Positions 48,760-59,886 of a stretch of DNA of 64,000 nucleotides are shown piece by piece. Each line of letters begins with the position of its first letter. Position 1 is the stretch's first letter. Both the position numbers and the translations under genes were made by a program. Source of the DNA: Botrytis cinerea B05.10 (taxonomy: Eukaryota; Ascomycota; Leotiomycetes; Helotiales; Sclerotiniaceae); assembly GCF_000143535.2 (NCBI RefSeq), contig NC_037325.1:1860001-1924000 (forward strand). The letters are read 5' to 3'. Below the pieces are notes generated by a model, which was given only the letters and a program-made list of their open reading frames with translations, searched no databases and was not told where the DNA came from.

Positions 48760-50220
48760 TCACCTATCCTTAACCTTTGCTTGTCCGATACCTTTAGCTT
48801 TACAATCCAACAAAGCTCCTCTTAGCAGCGCCTCAATCACATTCTTCATGGTCTCTGCATTGGTACTTGCTGGAGACTTGAATGGGTTCTCTTCGCCTTC
48901 ATCCAATTGAGCCGCCGCATCAAGTTCTTCCTGGGTAGCAGTATCTGAATTCATCTTCGGAGTGATACCCACAACACGATGTAGCTTGTTGTGATCCGGT
49001 TGTCTCTCATAATCGGGAGTTTGAAGAACATCTAACGCATCCAAGATAGCCTCAGGACATGTGCCTAGAGCAGCTAGCACATCATAGACTATAACTTTGC
49101 AATACTCCACAATTTCTTCACTCTCTGGATCCGGAAGCAATTCGGGGTTCATTTCGCGTTCTCTCGTGTCGAAATAAGTGGTTCTTCTCAGTAAGAACCA
49201 CTGCTGGTCGCGACCCTTCATAATTGGAGCAGACTTCCCATTGATCATCCTACAGGCGCCTTTGTAGTAGAGTATATTTTGGGGTGCTTCTATATCTCTC
49301 AAAGCGATTCCCAAAGTTTGTCCAGTTTCGGCCATTTCTGAAAATATAGTAGGTCTTAATGGTGTGCCATAGGCTGCGATCTTGTTGTACACCACTGAAG
49401 GGATTTCTTCTCGATCCAGAAATGAATGGAATCCTTGCGCAGATAACCAATGAAAGTCATTGTTGGCAGCCCCTTGGTCAGCCTTTAGGATACTGTGGCT
49501 TGCGAGCTCTTTGGTGTCATCTCTGGCTTGATCGAGTCTGTAGTTACCTTGTAAGACAACCTTGGCTATCACATGCTTCAAGGGGTGAATTTGTGAGGAA
49601 TCCTTTGGCCGTAATGATCGTTCAAACTCAGAAATGTCTTGTAAAGAAGATATAAGCAAGAATGTTAACTTGTAATTGTCTCTCTCGGCGTTATTCTTGA
49701 GCTGCTGCAAAAGATCTAGGCCGCTAGATTGCTTTGGATAAGGCTTTTCCCCCATGACGCTTACAGGAAATTCATATAAATCTGGAGAAATGTTTTTTTC
49801 AGTGCCTCTGGTGCCTTGTCCAACAGGTATATCCTCAAGACCTAGAAGATCGAGAGATTGGCGTGCGAGGTGTGCCCTTGCGTCTTCCGGTAGTAGGTTA
49901 GCTATAAAACCTTCGAGTTTTATAGCACCAAGACGATGAAGTTCCTTCAAAAGAATCATAGCTGCAAGATCATCATAGTCTTTGCCGACATCTGTGATGA
50001 CAACGACGTGAGGGATGTCAAAGTTTTGTTTACGCAAGGTACTGACAGCATCTATGATTTTCTGATAGACCCCCGTCTCTATGTTGTTGAGACCATTCGG
50101 AATAGAGTTATGACTTTTTAGAACAGTCATATTGTGTTTTTGAAAGAAGGTTCCCAGCTTTGGTGTGATATGGTATAGAATATTGTGGATTTTGGGGATG
50201 TATAAAGTAGAAGAATCCAT
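48760..50220 (-). CDS. Nucleoside-hydrolase-like protein
   Basis: A single frame of 486 residues. HVVVITDVGKDYDDLAAMILL (71-91) matches the first strand and metal loop of inosine-uridine nucleoside hydrolases (DxDPGxDDxxA), with one extra residue and Lys/Tyr in place of the usual Pro-Gly/His spacing. It is followed by the fold's next elements: LEGFIANLL, ARQSLDLLGLEDIPVGQGT, and KLTFLLISSLQDISEF. The first 60 residues and the last 60 (Asp/Glu-rich, ENPFKSPAS) are extensions beyond the ~310-residue core. Classical members cleave the N-glycosidic bond of ribonucleosides and bind calcium through the Asp cluster. The changed loop means catalytic activity cannot be assumed; it may have another substrate or a binding role. 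The stop is followed closely by T-rich sequence. The start is the first in-frame ATG after a T-rich leader. Confidence 0.75.
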   Translation of the reverse strand: MDSSTLYIPKIHNILYHITPKLGTFFQKHNMTVLKSHNSIPNGLNNIETGVYQKIIDAVSTLRKQNFDIPHVVVITDVGKDYDDLAAMILLKELHRLGAIKLEGFIANLLPEDARAHLARQSLDLLGLEDIPVGQGTRGTEKNISPDLYEFPVSVMGEKPYPKQSSGLDLLQQLKNNAERDNYKLTFLLISSLQDISEFERSLRPKDSSQIHPLKHVIAKVVLQGNYRLDQARDDTKELASHSILKADQGAANNDFHWLSAQGFHSFLDREEIPSVVYNKIAAYGTPLRPTIFSEMAETGQTLGIALRDIEAPQNILYYKGACRMINGKSAPIMKGRDQQWFLLRRTTYFDTREREMNPELLPDPESEEIVEYCKVIVYDVLAALGTCPEAILDALDVLQTPDYERQPDHNKLHRVVGITPKMNSDTATQEELDAAAQLDEGEENPFKSPASTNAETMKNVIEALLRGALLDCKAKGIGQAKVKDR

Positions 50221-50936
50221 TCTGAAAACGATGTGGGAAGAAACTAAGTAACCTTATGTTTCAAAAGTCTTGTGTCATAACGGTCATCGTATAACAAAGG
50301 TCAAACCCTGATGAATCAAATATGATCAATCAAAGAGGGATGATTCACATTGAAAAGCTGCAAATTTGTTTGAATGACTGAATGGTGTAATTCAAAGGCC
50401 TGGGTATTCATGGGGCTAAAGACGTCCAAGGGCCATATAGTTTGCTGCGGCACGAGACTAACGTACAATAATTGCAAAGACAAATGGGTACCTAGTGGGC
50501 GGATGAGGTAGATTACTCGGGCAGTGCACAATAGGACTGTTTGCAGGCCAGTTATGGGAACTTCCTACTTTCTTCGGATGATGGCGAATGTTCCCAGGAG
50601 AATAGAAGTTGAATGGATAATGACCGAATAATGACAAGGTAGCCCAAGGCTGAGAAGCTGACGTTCTCCTAGGCGCTCTGCTCAATCATCTAGCTAGTAA
50701 AGTAACAAAGCAGAGCAATAAGACGGTCCCTCTAGTCTCCTTATTCACGGGGTTAGCGAGATGGCATGCTCATGCTCATGCTCATGCTGTCCGTGTTCGG
50801 GTACGCTTAGCTTGACACCGACCGCCGACAAGCCGATCCTGTAGCCTCGCGTAGCCGTGCCAGCCTAGAGTACTCATAATCATTCATCACAAAGCCATTC
50901 AAAACAAGTCAACCACTGCAACCGATCATCTCCATT
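50221..50936. promoter_or_regulatory. Divergent promoter region with CATGCT repeats
   Basis: 716 bases between two start codons facing away from each other. It contains four perfect tandem CATGCT hexamers at 50765-50788, followed by a GC-richer patch (about 50800-50870). The last 60 bases before 50937 are A/C-rich leader (CAAAGCCATTCAAAACAAG). Confidence 0.6.
50765..50788. repeat. CATGCT hexamer repeat, four copies
   Basis: Four contiguous CATGCT units about 150 bases upstream of the MMTAG2-like start. GCATGC is palindromic at each junction region only in part; the units could be a regulatory site cluster or simple slippage. Confidence 0.9.
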
Positions 50937-51875
50937 ATGGATCTCTTATCTACTATACGAAAATCCGGCTCACGAGGAGGTGTCAACTTTAGTTGGGATG
51001 AGGTTCAAAGCTCCCAAGTAAGTAACCCCCCGACCAATCAGCCAATCAATTGAATGCCGTTTACTTACATAACATTCTCGCAGCACCGAGAAAATTACCT
51101 TGGCCATTCTCTCATGGCCCCAGTCGGTCGATGGCAAAAGGGAAAAGACTTGAATTGGTACGCAAAGGGGGACGCCGAAACGACTGGTAATGAGACTGCA
51201 GAAGAGAAAGAGGCACGAGAAAGGAAGGAGGAGATTCGAAAAATAAAAGAGGCCGAGGAAGATGCAATAGCAAGGGCTTTGGGATTACCCGTCGCACAGC
51301 GTGGTGAAGCCACAGGAGCAAATAACGTGGAAGTTGGAGAATTGAAAAGAGTTATCAAGGAATCGGAAGAAGGTACCGATGATGCTGAAGGAATGGGAAA
51401 GGGTGCCGGTTTCGGCGATTATGTTGGCAATACTGATGCGCAAGAGATGCTGCAGATAAAGCCCGAGCCTTCAGAGCAGAGAGGTGGATTACTGGGGAAT
51501 GACCGAAATAATGAAGGGACCAATAGATTTAGAGGGGATAGAGAAGGGCGATCAAAAGAAAAAGATAGACGAAGACATCGCAGTCGAAGTAGGGATCATG
51601 AAAGAGAACGAAGACACAGGAAGCATCGACATAGATCAAGAAGTGGTGAACGGGAACATCATAAGCGTCGGCATGATGCTAGTCCTCGAAGAAGGGCAAG
51701 AAGTCGCAGTCCAGCAACTCGACCTCGCAGATATCGAAGCAGAAGTCCTGATCGAAGACATCGCTCAAGGAGAGAAGATGAGGGTTCTAGAAACAACAAT
51801 CCACGGGAGCGAGTGCTTCGAAGAAGTCGCTCGCCAGACATACGAGACAGAGATGAAAGGATGCCAAAGAGATAA
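50937..51875 (+). CDS. MMTAG2-like RS-rich nuclear protein
   Basis: Two exons, 50937-51017 and 51084-51875; 290 residues. The N-terminus [45 protein letters not shown] (about 12-60) is the diagnostic domain of the multiple-myeloma-tumour-associated protein 2 family (Pfam MMtag); only a spliced message joins SSQ to HRENYLG. A Glu/Lys-rich helical segment follows (ETAEEKEARERKEEIRKIKEAEEDAIARALG), then an acidic linker. The C-terminal third is almost all Arg-Ser, Arg-Asp and Arg-Arg dipeptides, as in splicing-associated proteins. The molecular role is poorly known; nuclear localisation and RNA-processing association are inferred from the RS tail. Confidence 0.88.
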
Positions 51876-52491
51876 CGTCAATTGTATTACCATATGGGGA
51901 GGGAGTCATCGAAACGGCGTTGATAGTATAACAAAAGTATACCCATTTGTAATAATTGCATACCATCATCTGCAGCCTTACTTCGTAGCCTTATTCCGGG
52001 GAAATAGAGGCCTTTCTGCAGGTATCAATTCTCGCCAGTTGACCCACCGCTCTTTTGATCGAACTCTGAATCATTACATTTCTTCTTGAACAATACCCAA
52101 ATAATTTGATGTTTTGCGTGTTTATTATTAGCTTTATCTATCGGTTATTCATTTAACTACTGACTTATGCTAATATTTAATTCTTATAATTGGACTTTAC
52201 ACGCTCTGGAACTCGCTAGAGTAAGATAGTGTGTCTCAGCCTTCCTTCTAGCCTTCCCCAAGCTGGTAGTAAACAACCACCCATTCAACTTGACATCACA
52301 ACTCCTTACATATAAACTACTTCTCACAGATATACATCATACATACAGCAAGCTGACATTTCTATTAAAGCATGGTTCGCCAGAGCTAAAGTTCTAACTT
52401 GTTCGATTGTTTGATATAATTTCCCCGGATTTATCGGGCTGTCTAGGGGAGGCAAATCGACACTGCGAGATCAACAACATTCATTATCGCC
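51876..52491. promoter_or_regulatory. 3' flank and promoter before the sacsin-like gene
   Basis: 616 bases without a convincing frame. The AT-rich first half holds the 3' end of the RS-protein gene. The stretch near 52310 (TACATATAAACTAC) may be a TATA element for the next gene, about 180 bases before its ATG. Confidence 0.4.
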
Positions 52492-55400
52492 ATGGACTTT
52501 ACAAAACTACGAGCAGCTGCGCTGAATGATGGTGACGATGAAGAGGCTGTTACGGTTAATACAAGAGCTTTGATAGATAAAGTTCTAGCTAGATATTCTG
52601 GGGAATGGACAACTCTACGAGAACTAATTCAGAACGCTGCGGATGCGCAGGCGACGACAGTCACAATCAAGTTCGAGACGTCACCCTCTTTTCAAGTCCC
52701 AACCCCGAATACCACAAACCAATCAGCGATATTGAAACATGTCCTTCTTAATCATACACTGAAGAGGCTGCTAGCCACCAACAACGGACAGGCGTTCGGA
52801 GTCAATGATTGGTCGAGGTTGAAGAGGATAGCTGAGGGGAATCCAGACGAAACAAAGATTGGAGCTTTCGGTGTAGGATTCTATAGTGTCTTCGCTGATT
52901 GTGAAGACCCTTTTGTCAGCTCGGGAGATCAGGCTATGGCATTTTACTGGAAAGGCAACTCCTTATTTACCAAGAAGATACAATTACCTCCTAGTGAAGC
53001 GAATCCCAATACAAGCTTCGTCCTCGACTACCGGAACAACACAACGCCAATGCCGAATTTGCTTTCTATAGCCCAATTCTTAGCAACAAGTTTGACGTTT
53101 GTGGCTCTACAGAATATCGAATTATATGTCGATGATTTTAAAATTATATCTTTGAAGAAGAAATCAGCACCAAGTTGTGATGTTCCAATCGCGAGGGATG
53201 TTACGACGAGGTCTAAAGAAGGTCTCATGAAAGTTCAAAAACTTGAGAGAGAAAGTGTACAAATGGATGCTACCTTTATGAATGTCGTGGGTTGGAAACC
53301 TGCCAAACCATCCACATCTAAACCCTCTTATGATAATAGCTACGGGAGCTCCAACGATGTACCCTCTCTCCGTTCCTTCTTCTCTAGACTTACCTCGAAT
53401 AATAGTCAAGCTCAACAAAAAGCAAAAGCCTTGCAAGAGGAAAAGGCCATGCAAGAAGTGCTACTTGAAGATCTGACAGCTTTGACAACAACCAATGTAT
53501 TTCTACGTGTGACTACGGCAATGATCAAGACTTATATTCAACCGAGTTTTGCAGCGGAGCTGGAACGAGCAACCAAGAAACCACCTCCCAAGACAACCAA
53601 ATTGGCCATTCTGACATCTTCTTATGATGAAACTGAAGCATCTGCACATGATAATCTAGTTTCAAAGAACGTGGATGTTTTTGCATCAGTTCTTCCGGGA
53701 AAGAAACCCGGTGGCCGTGTTTTCATTGGTTTCCCAACTCATCAAACAACTGGTGCTGGTATGCATCTATCTGCGCCATCTGTTATTCCGACAGTAGAGC
53801 GTGAATCCATTGATTTGAATGCACGCTATGTTCGAACTTGGAATCTGGAAATGCTTCGAGTCGCTGGTATTATGGCAAGATTAGCATTTGCCAATGAAAT
53901 GTCCGATCTCGCTGACAAGGTCAAACGTGCAACTCAATCAAATGGGAATGGAAATAAAGTTACGAAGCACGAGATTGAGCAGTTCTTGCCAGAAGCTGCA
54001 CACATATTGAAGACTTTTACATTTGGAGATTCCACCCCAAGTTCTCAAGTTTCCCAAGTTATTGAAGAAGCGTTTTGGACAGCGTATCAAAAGGCATCGA
54101 TTGAAGTTTATAGTACTAGGAGTGTTCTTCCAACGACGAAGGTTCGGTTGGCCACAGAAGATTTGAGTGGATTTGTGGAGGGGATCCCTGTCGTTCCAGA
54201 TGCACTTATCGAATCCGAATTCGTTCAAAAGTTGAAAGATTTTGAGCTCATTACTGAAATAACAATTGGCGATGTTAAGCAAGAGCTTGAAGCAAAAGCA
54301 CTTACCAAGGAGCAACTTGTCCAGTTTATCAAGTGGGCAGGTCATAAGGCTATCCTTGGGAAGATCGATGCCCAGACTATTCACTCTTTATTAGACGTTG
54401 CTGTTGCCACTCTAGGGGATGATAAAAACCAGGGTGGAATTATTGCACTAGGCAGTGTCACGAGTTACCTCAATGTTAATAGAATACCACCTGAAGCTCC
54501 AGTTCCTCCAACTACAATCCCCTTTGAGTTTACTAGAGAATGTCAACCGAATGAACTCCAGGCCCTGGGATGGGAGCCCCTCGAGATTGTGCCATGGTTG
54601 CGTTATTTGATAGAAACAAGAGACAGAAATGGACCTGAACAAAACATAACTACGACACCACAATTTGCGGCAAAGGTTCTTCACATCATCTCAAAGTCGT
54701 GGGAAGGAATGAGCGTCAATTCCAGAGCGACCGTAAAATCGCTACTGTCAACCTTGACAGTGATTCCAACCAAGTGTGGCATGAGGAAACCCGGCGAGGC
54801 TTTCTTCGAAAGCGTAAAGCTTTTTGAAGATCTCCCAACTCTTACGAATTGTCCAGGTGTCAAAGAGAAATTCCTTGCAGCTATTGGAGTACGAAAAACA
54901 GTAGACCTCGAGACAATCTTCAGCCGACTTCTTGCACCTCCCACACAAGCCAAAGAAGGCGAGGTATCCAAGAACAGTCGCCATATGGACTTGATCAAGT
55001 ATTTAGCCTCCGTAAAGGATGATATTCCATCGGAAGATCTTAGGAAATTGAAAGAATCCCAAATCTGCCCTGCCGAAGCAGGCCCACCTGGTCAGGAATC
55101 ATCCCAAGGTACAGCCCGGATGTACAAAGTTCGTGAACTTTTTGAGCCTAAAGACGCACTCAGAAGCTTGGGATTACCAATACTTCAATGGCCAGGGCCT
55201 CTATTTAGTTATCGATCCACCAGTAACGAGGGCCGTTTCTTGTCTATACTTGGATTGAGATCTTTCCCTTCTGTTCCTGAACTCATTGACCTGATGTCAT
55301 CGACTGATATCATCCTCCGAGACAAAGCTATGGCTTACTTCATCGCAAATCATCATATGAATGGTTATGCGAGTTTCGATGTCAATACCACTAGGAAAGG

Positions 55401-57829
55401 CATTCTTCCAATCGAAGGTGATGAAAAACGAAGAGTCGCACCTTATGAATGCTTCACGAATGAGAAGAGCTCCGTTCTTGGTTTTGAAATATTGCGACAA
55501 GATCTTCGTATCCATGCTAACAAATTCGGTGTTGCCATTGATCCCCCAATCACGGAATGCGTAAATCGACTTATTAAAAGTCCTCCAAAATCTCGCGGCG
55601 AAGCTATTACACTCTTTGGGTATTTTTCAAGCAGGCTTGGTGAAGTTGGTCTCAATAGCTGTGCAAAATTGAGTGATTCTCTTATTGTTCCTGTCCCCGA
55701 CAGCCGAGAATTGACGAGCGGACTTTCCAATGAGAAGGAACAATCATCTAATAAGATTAAATATCTTACACCTCAACAATGTTATCTGGGAAGTTCTTCG
55801 GAATATAGCAATATTTTTGATTTTGTTGATTTCGGTACTGAAGCCAATACATTTCTTCTCAAGTGTGGATCTAAGAATGAACCTACCAAGTTAGAACTTG
55901 CTGCACTGGTTTGTCAAGAACCCGCTCGTCTTCTTGGAATCATGCAAAGTCCTGAAAAGTACTTGAACCTCCTGAGGTCTCTTGCAATTGATCTGCCCAT
56001 GTTGAGAAGAGATACGGTTTTATTCAGGCAGATGAGAGTTTCTAAATTTCTTCTCGGATCCAAGGAGATCTCAGCTGCCAAGGAAATATCAAATTCGACC
56101 AGTCTTATAGACCAGCAGGATCTTGATGTGGAAGAACCCGAGGATGCCCCTCTCAAACAGTGGCATTTAGAGCAACCTAATAATATTGTTGTTGTTGATG
56201 ATTATAACAGCTATCGTCTCTTCAAAGAAACTTTGGTCTGCGCTCCTCTAGAGGATACGTTGGAAGAATTTTATCTCGCACTTGGATCTACCAATCTGAG
56301 TAACATTGTACAAGAAGACCTCCGTGTTGGCCAGGCTGTTACATATCAAGGAGATTCTGTCAAACTCCGTAAGCATATTCTTGAGAGATCAAAACTTTTC
56401 TTGCATGAATCACCACGTGAGAATGTAAAACGGGATAGCCGATGGTTGGAGAAGAACTTGACGGTACAAGTTGTCAGTGGAATACAAGTTAGACGATCCT
56501 TGAAAGGCCACAATTTGTCGAATACAGAAAAAAGAACTGCTGCTTGCATTCAAGAGCGATACAAAGGATTACAACTACTCGTTACTAATGCATATGATAC
56601 ATATCAAATTAGTTTGGCTATGTGCAAGCACTTATTAGCTCGCCCGCAACAACAGTCATATCTCACGTTTGAATCTTTTCTCACTTTATCTTTACAGCAA
56701 TTACGTTCTCGTGGTTACAATGTGGAGAGAATTCTTAGAGCCAAGGCTGCTGAAGCACGAATTGCCGAAGAAGAAAGAAAGAGGCAACTCGAAACGGAAC
56801 AGGAACAAATCAAGGAGCAAGAGAATCAATGGCTGGAAGATCAAAAACAAGAGGCTGTGGCTTCTGCACGAGATGAAAATCGTCGAAGTTCTCATGCTGC
56901 TATGCCAGGTGCATTTGGCTCTGATTCTCCATCACCACCCCAGACCAAGAAAGAAAAGAGTCGAGGATTGTTCTCGAATCTTTCTCGACGCTTTGGTTTA
57001 GACACCAGTAGTGATGAGCCATTAAAATCACCGACACCAGTTTCCGGAGATGCTCTACCACCTTACTCCGAGACTCCAAGTCAGAAACCCCAAACAGAAA
57101 GTGTTACTTCCAACGGCGCCATTAAACAAAATCTGCTCAACGCCATTCAATCATCTCGAGCTCATGATTCCTCCGACCTCTTTTCCCCTCCATCTACTAA
57201 TCAGGTTAAGGAACAAGCTGAATATTGCGATTCAACTTCCGGCCAAAACCTCTCCTACTTTGCAGATGCTTCTAATGGCACTCGTATCTTTATATCCAAC
57301 GACAGGCAATCTCCTGACAGTCCTAATCTCACAGAGTTCCTCTCTGCAAATGTCTCTTCTCTAAATAGCTTCGCAGCCTTACTTCATGAGGCCGCAGATA
57401 TTTACAATTTGCCTAGAAAAGCTATCCATATTTTCTACGATGATCATGGAAATACTATTGCTTTCAATAGCCAAGGAAGCATCTTTTGCAATTTCAGGTT
57501 TTTCCAACAACTGCATCTCAAAAAACTGGATTCAAAAAGCGGAGAGGAAAAGGTAGATGCGGGTGCTTATTGGTGGATAGTACTTGCTCATGAGTTGGCC
57601 CATAATTTGGTTAAACCACATAATTCTGATCATAGCTTTTATACGTGAGTATTACCCCTTATTTGTCCCTTTATTTATTTCTCGAAAAGAACAGAATGAA
57701 AGCTAATGACATCAAAAAAGCGAGCAATTGATTGCGAATTACTTCCCGAAGATGATGGCGAGAGCAAATAAATACACGACGGTGCTACCGAATACTGCCA
57801 GCGACAACGCCAGCACCAGTGGACATTAG
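52492..57829 (+). CDS. Sacsin-like GHKL ATPase with C-terminal metalloprotease-like site
   Basis: Two exons, 52492-57644 and 57721-57829; 1753 residues. The N-terminal GHKL ATPase unit has LRELIQNAADAQ (about 41-52) and IGAFGVGFYSVF (about 123-134), the N and G1 boxes shared with sacsin and Hsp90. This arrangement is the fungal DUF3684-type protein. The long middle has no obvious repeats. Around 1420-1470 there is a Glu/Lys/Arg-rich coiled-coil stretch (EERKRQLETEQEQIKEQE), then a disordered Ser/Pro part. The last ~130 residues are ordered again and contain WIVLAHELAHNLVKPHNSDHSFYTEQ: His1700, Glu1701, His1704 and His1710 give HExxHxxxxxH spacing, as in metzincin and WLM/Wss1 sites. The family may act as a chaperone; proteolysis is an inference from the motif only. 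Confidence 0.9.
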
Positions 57830-58032
57830 AGATTTATGAATTGCTAGCTGAAATTAATGTTACCAATTCAAGTACAGTCGACGAAATGAGCAGATGGACT
57901 TGAGATAGGATTTCTTACACAATTCTTCTTGAACTTGCACATAATTTAATTATGTGTATCACTGTGCGATTCATAGCTATGGCGTTTATGGCGATCAGTT
58001 CGAATGGGAAGGAATGAGATATGCCGAACGCA

Positions 58033-58053
58033 TTTTGGGTTTTGGGTTTTGGG
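58033..58053. repeat. TTTTGGG heptamer, three perfect copies
   Basis: Three contiguous TTTTGGG units followed by an imperfect fourth (TTTTGCG). It does not match the usual fungal TTAGGG telomere unit. Confidence 0.9.
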
Positions 58054-59782
58054 TTTTGCGTTTTTATTAGAGTAGAACAATCCATAGATAGATCTGTGTG
58101 CCTTGAATACAAATTTTTTGTCCTTGTTTTTGTGCAACCCAACCAGGAAAGAGAATCCTGAAGCATATTACCAGTTTAACAGTGAGAGTGACATTGTCAT
58201 CTCTTCGTAATGAAATATCTGGATCAGAGCTGCTTTCGAATTTGTCCGGTAATTTCTCAGACCTCAGATTCTTAAATCTTGAGAAGAATCTTATATCAGA
58301 CATTTGATTCCTTGAACTTTCCTAGAGATCGTCCATTTACAATCAACATCAACAATGAAGGGCTATTTAAGAAGTTGAGATTTAGTTCTCCGACGTTCAA
58401 CCAGTCTCAAAGACTGGCATCACTCCCTTGAGCCAGTCGAAAATTTTTTTAACATTGATAACCAGAAGTAAATCCTGACTTCATGTTCTTTGTCCAATCA
58501 ATAAGAAGATAAAGTTGGAAATTGCTCAGAAGAATTGGGGTATGTTAGACGACTCCCTTCGCAACACCACAAGCGATGTTAACAGAAAGTTGATAACAAA
58601 TCAACCATTCCACCCCAAAGAAGCATGGGAATGCTTCCAAAGCGTTGTAATGATGTCAACCCAGAAATATAATTGTGGAATAAACTGCCAACGGGAAAGC
58701 ACTTAGGTAACCGACATCAATTACCGGGTCTTATCGATTGGTCTTACCCGGCCCATGGGATTACCGGATTTTGTGACTATAAACCCCGTAACCTCCAAAG
58801 ATCCTCCACATTTTCCCAACATACGTGGAAGACCTCGTAGCGGGGGGAATTGACCAACGAGAGATCCAACTCCGCAAAGTGTACATCGTATGTTGCTGTC
58901 GAGTGTTGCTGTGGAGTTGTCGGTAACATGATTTTTCTGAAGGAAAAACTTTTCAGGGGTCAGTCGGATCGGATGCCCTAAGGCTAGCGGATCGGGTTTA
59001 AGATAGTGACAGGGGGGCGATTTAAACATACGAGCCACACATACATACGGTGTGCAGAGCTCCGGCCCCACTATCTTCCATGTTTAATGCATCATTCATC
59101 ATACATAATGGATTGACGGAGGATGATGCATGCTACATCATCGGCCGAAGATATTGTTCCACAAAAATGTTCAAGACAGAACGAAACCATCGGCTTTCAC
59201 AAAACACATGGTCAATACCCAAAATCTAGATCCTAGTTTTCGATCCATCTAAGATTGAGACATTGTTGTAAAGCATAGAGCGGCTTGCTATCTCGGCCCC
59301 CCTTGAAGCTGTTTTGCTACGAATTCTTGGTGCGTCAGTAAGTGTACATATACGCATCCAACAGAGTAAATCAGCATTAGAACGAGGATGATCGAATTCG
59401 ACCGGAAGAGAAAAAGAAAACGTTTACTATCCGCAAGATTCGTGGAAAAGAGCGAGTTCATTGTACCTTTGCGCTCATGTTTGATAAGAATGACAAGTGT
59501 GAACGCTTTTATTTTCCCCCTCGAGTGCTGCCTGTAACGAAACGAATACTGCAATTACAAATCTTCACCATACTTCCAGCCAATTCCATCTTTTTCCAAC
59601 ATCAATCTTTTCATCCCATATCCTTGACCATTATCGACGGCTCAAGCGCAATTCCTCAAACTTCAACATTTCCGAATCAAGACCCAATGTTTTCTTATCT
59701 ATCTACCTATCATGACTCCACCTAGATTTGTAATTCCGTCTATGGAGGCAAACGATGACATTTTCATAATAAAGGGAGTAGA

Positions 59783-59788
59783 TATAAA
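59783..59788 (+). promoter_or_regulatory. TATA box of the alcohol dehydrogenase gene
   Basis: TATAAA in context GTAGATATAAAACCCATT, 99 bases before the start codon and followed by a C/T- and A-rich leader ending CTCCCTCACA-ATG. Position and context suit a core promoter. Confidence 0.6.
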
Positions 59789-59886
59789 ACCCATTGCGCA
59801 AATTTGTCTTTTCAAATCTTATCTTTATTCACAACCCAAAAGATATCTATTATTTCGAAAAATAAACAATTAAAATCTCCCTCACA

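Larger units (their letters stand above)
57830..59886. other. 2 kb interval with promoter of the alcohol dehydrogenase gene
   Basis: No convincing coding frame. It holds a TTTTGGG repeat at 58033-58053 and the TATA element of the next gene. The rest appears as ordinary AT-rich non-coding sequence. Confidence 0.45.

Noticed and set aside
51484..52089. Plus-strand frame of 201 codons
   Set aside because: Overlaps the RS-rich exon in another frame; repeated Arg-Ser codons leave alternative frames open by chance.
58033..58060. Telomere-like TTTTGGG repeats
   Set aside because: Only three units, unit differs from TTAGGG, and it sits between ordinary genes, so not evidence of a telomere.
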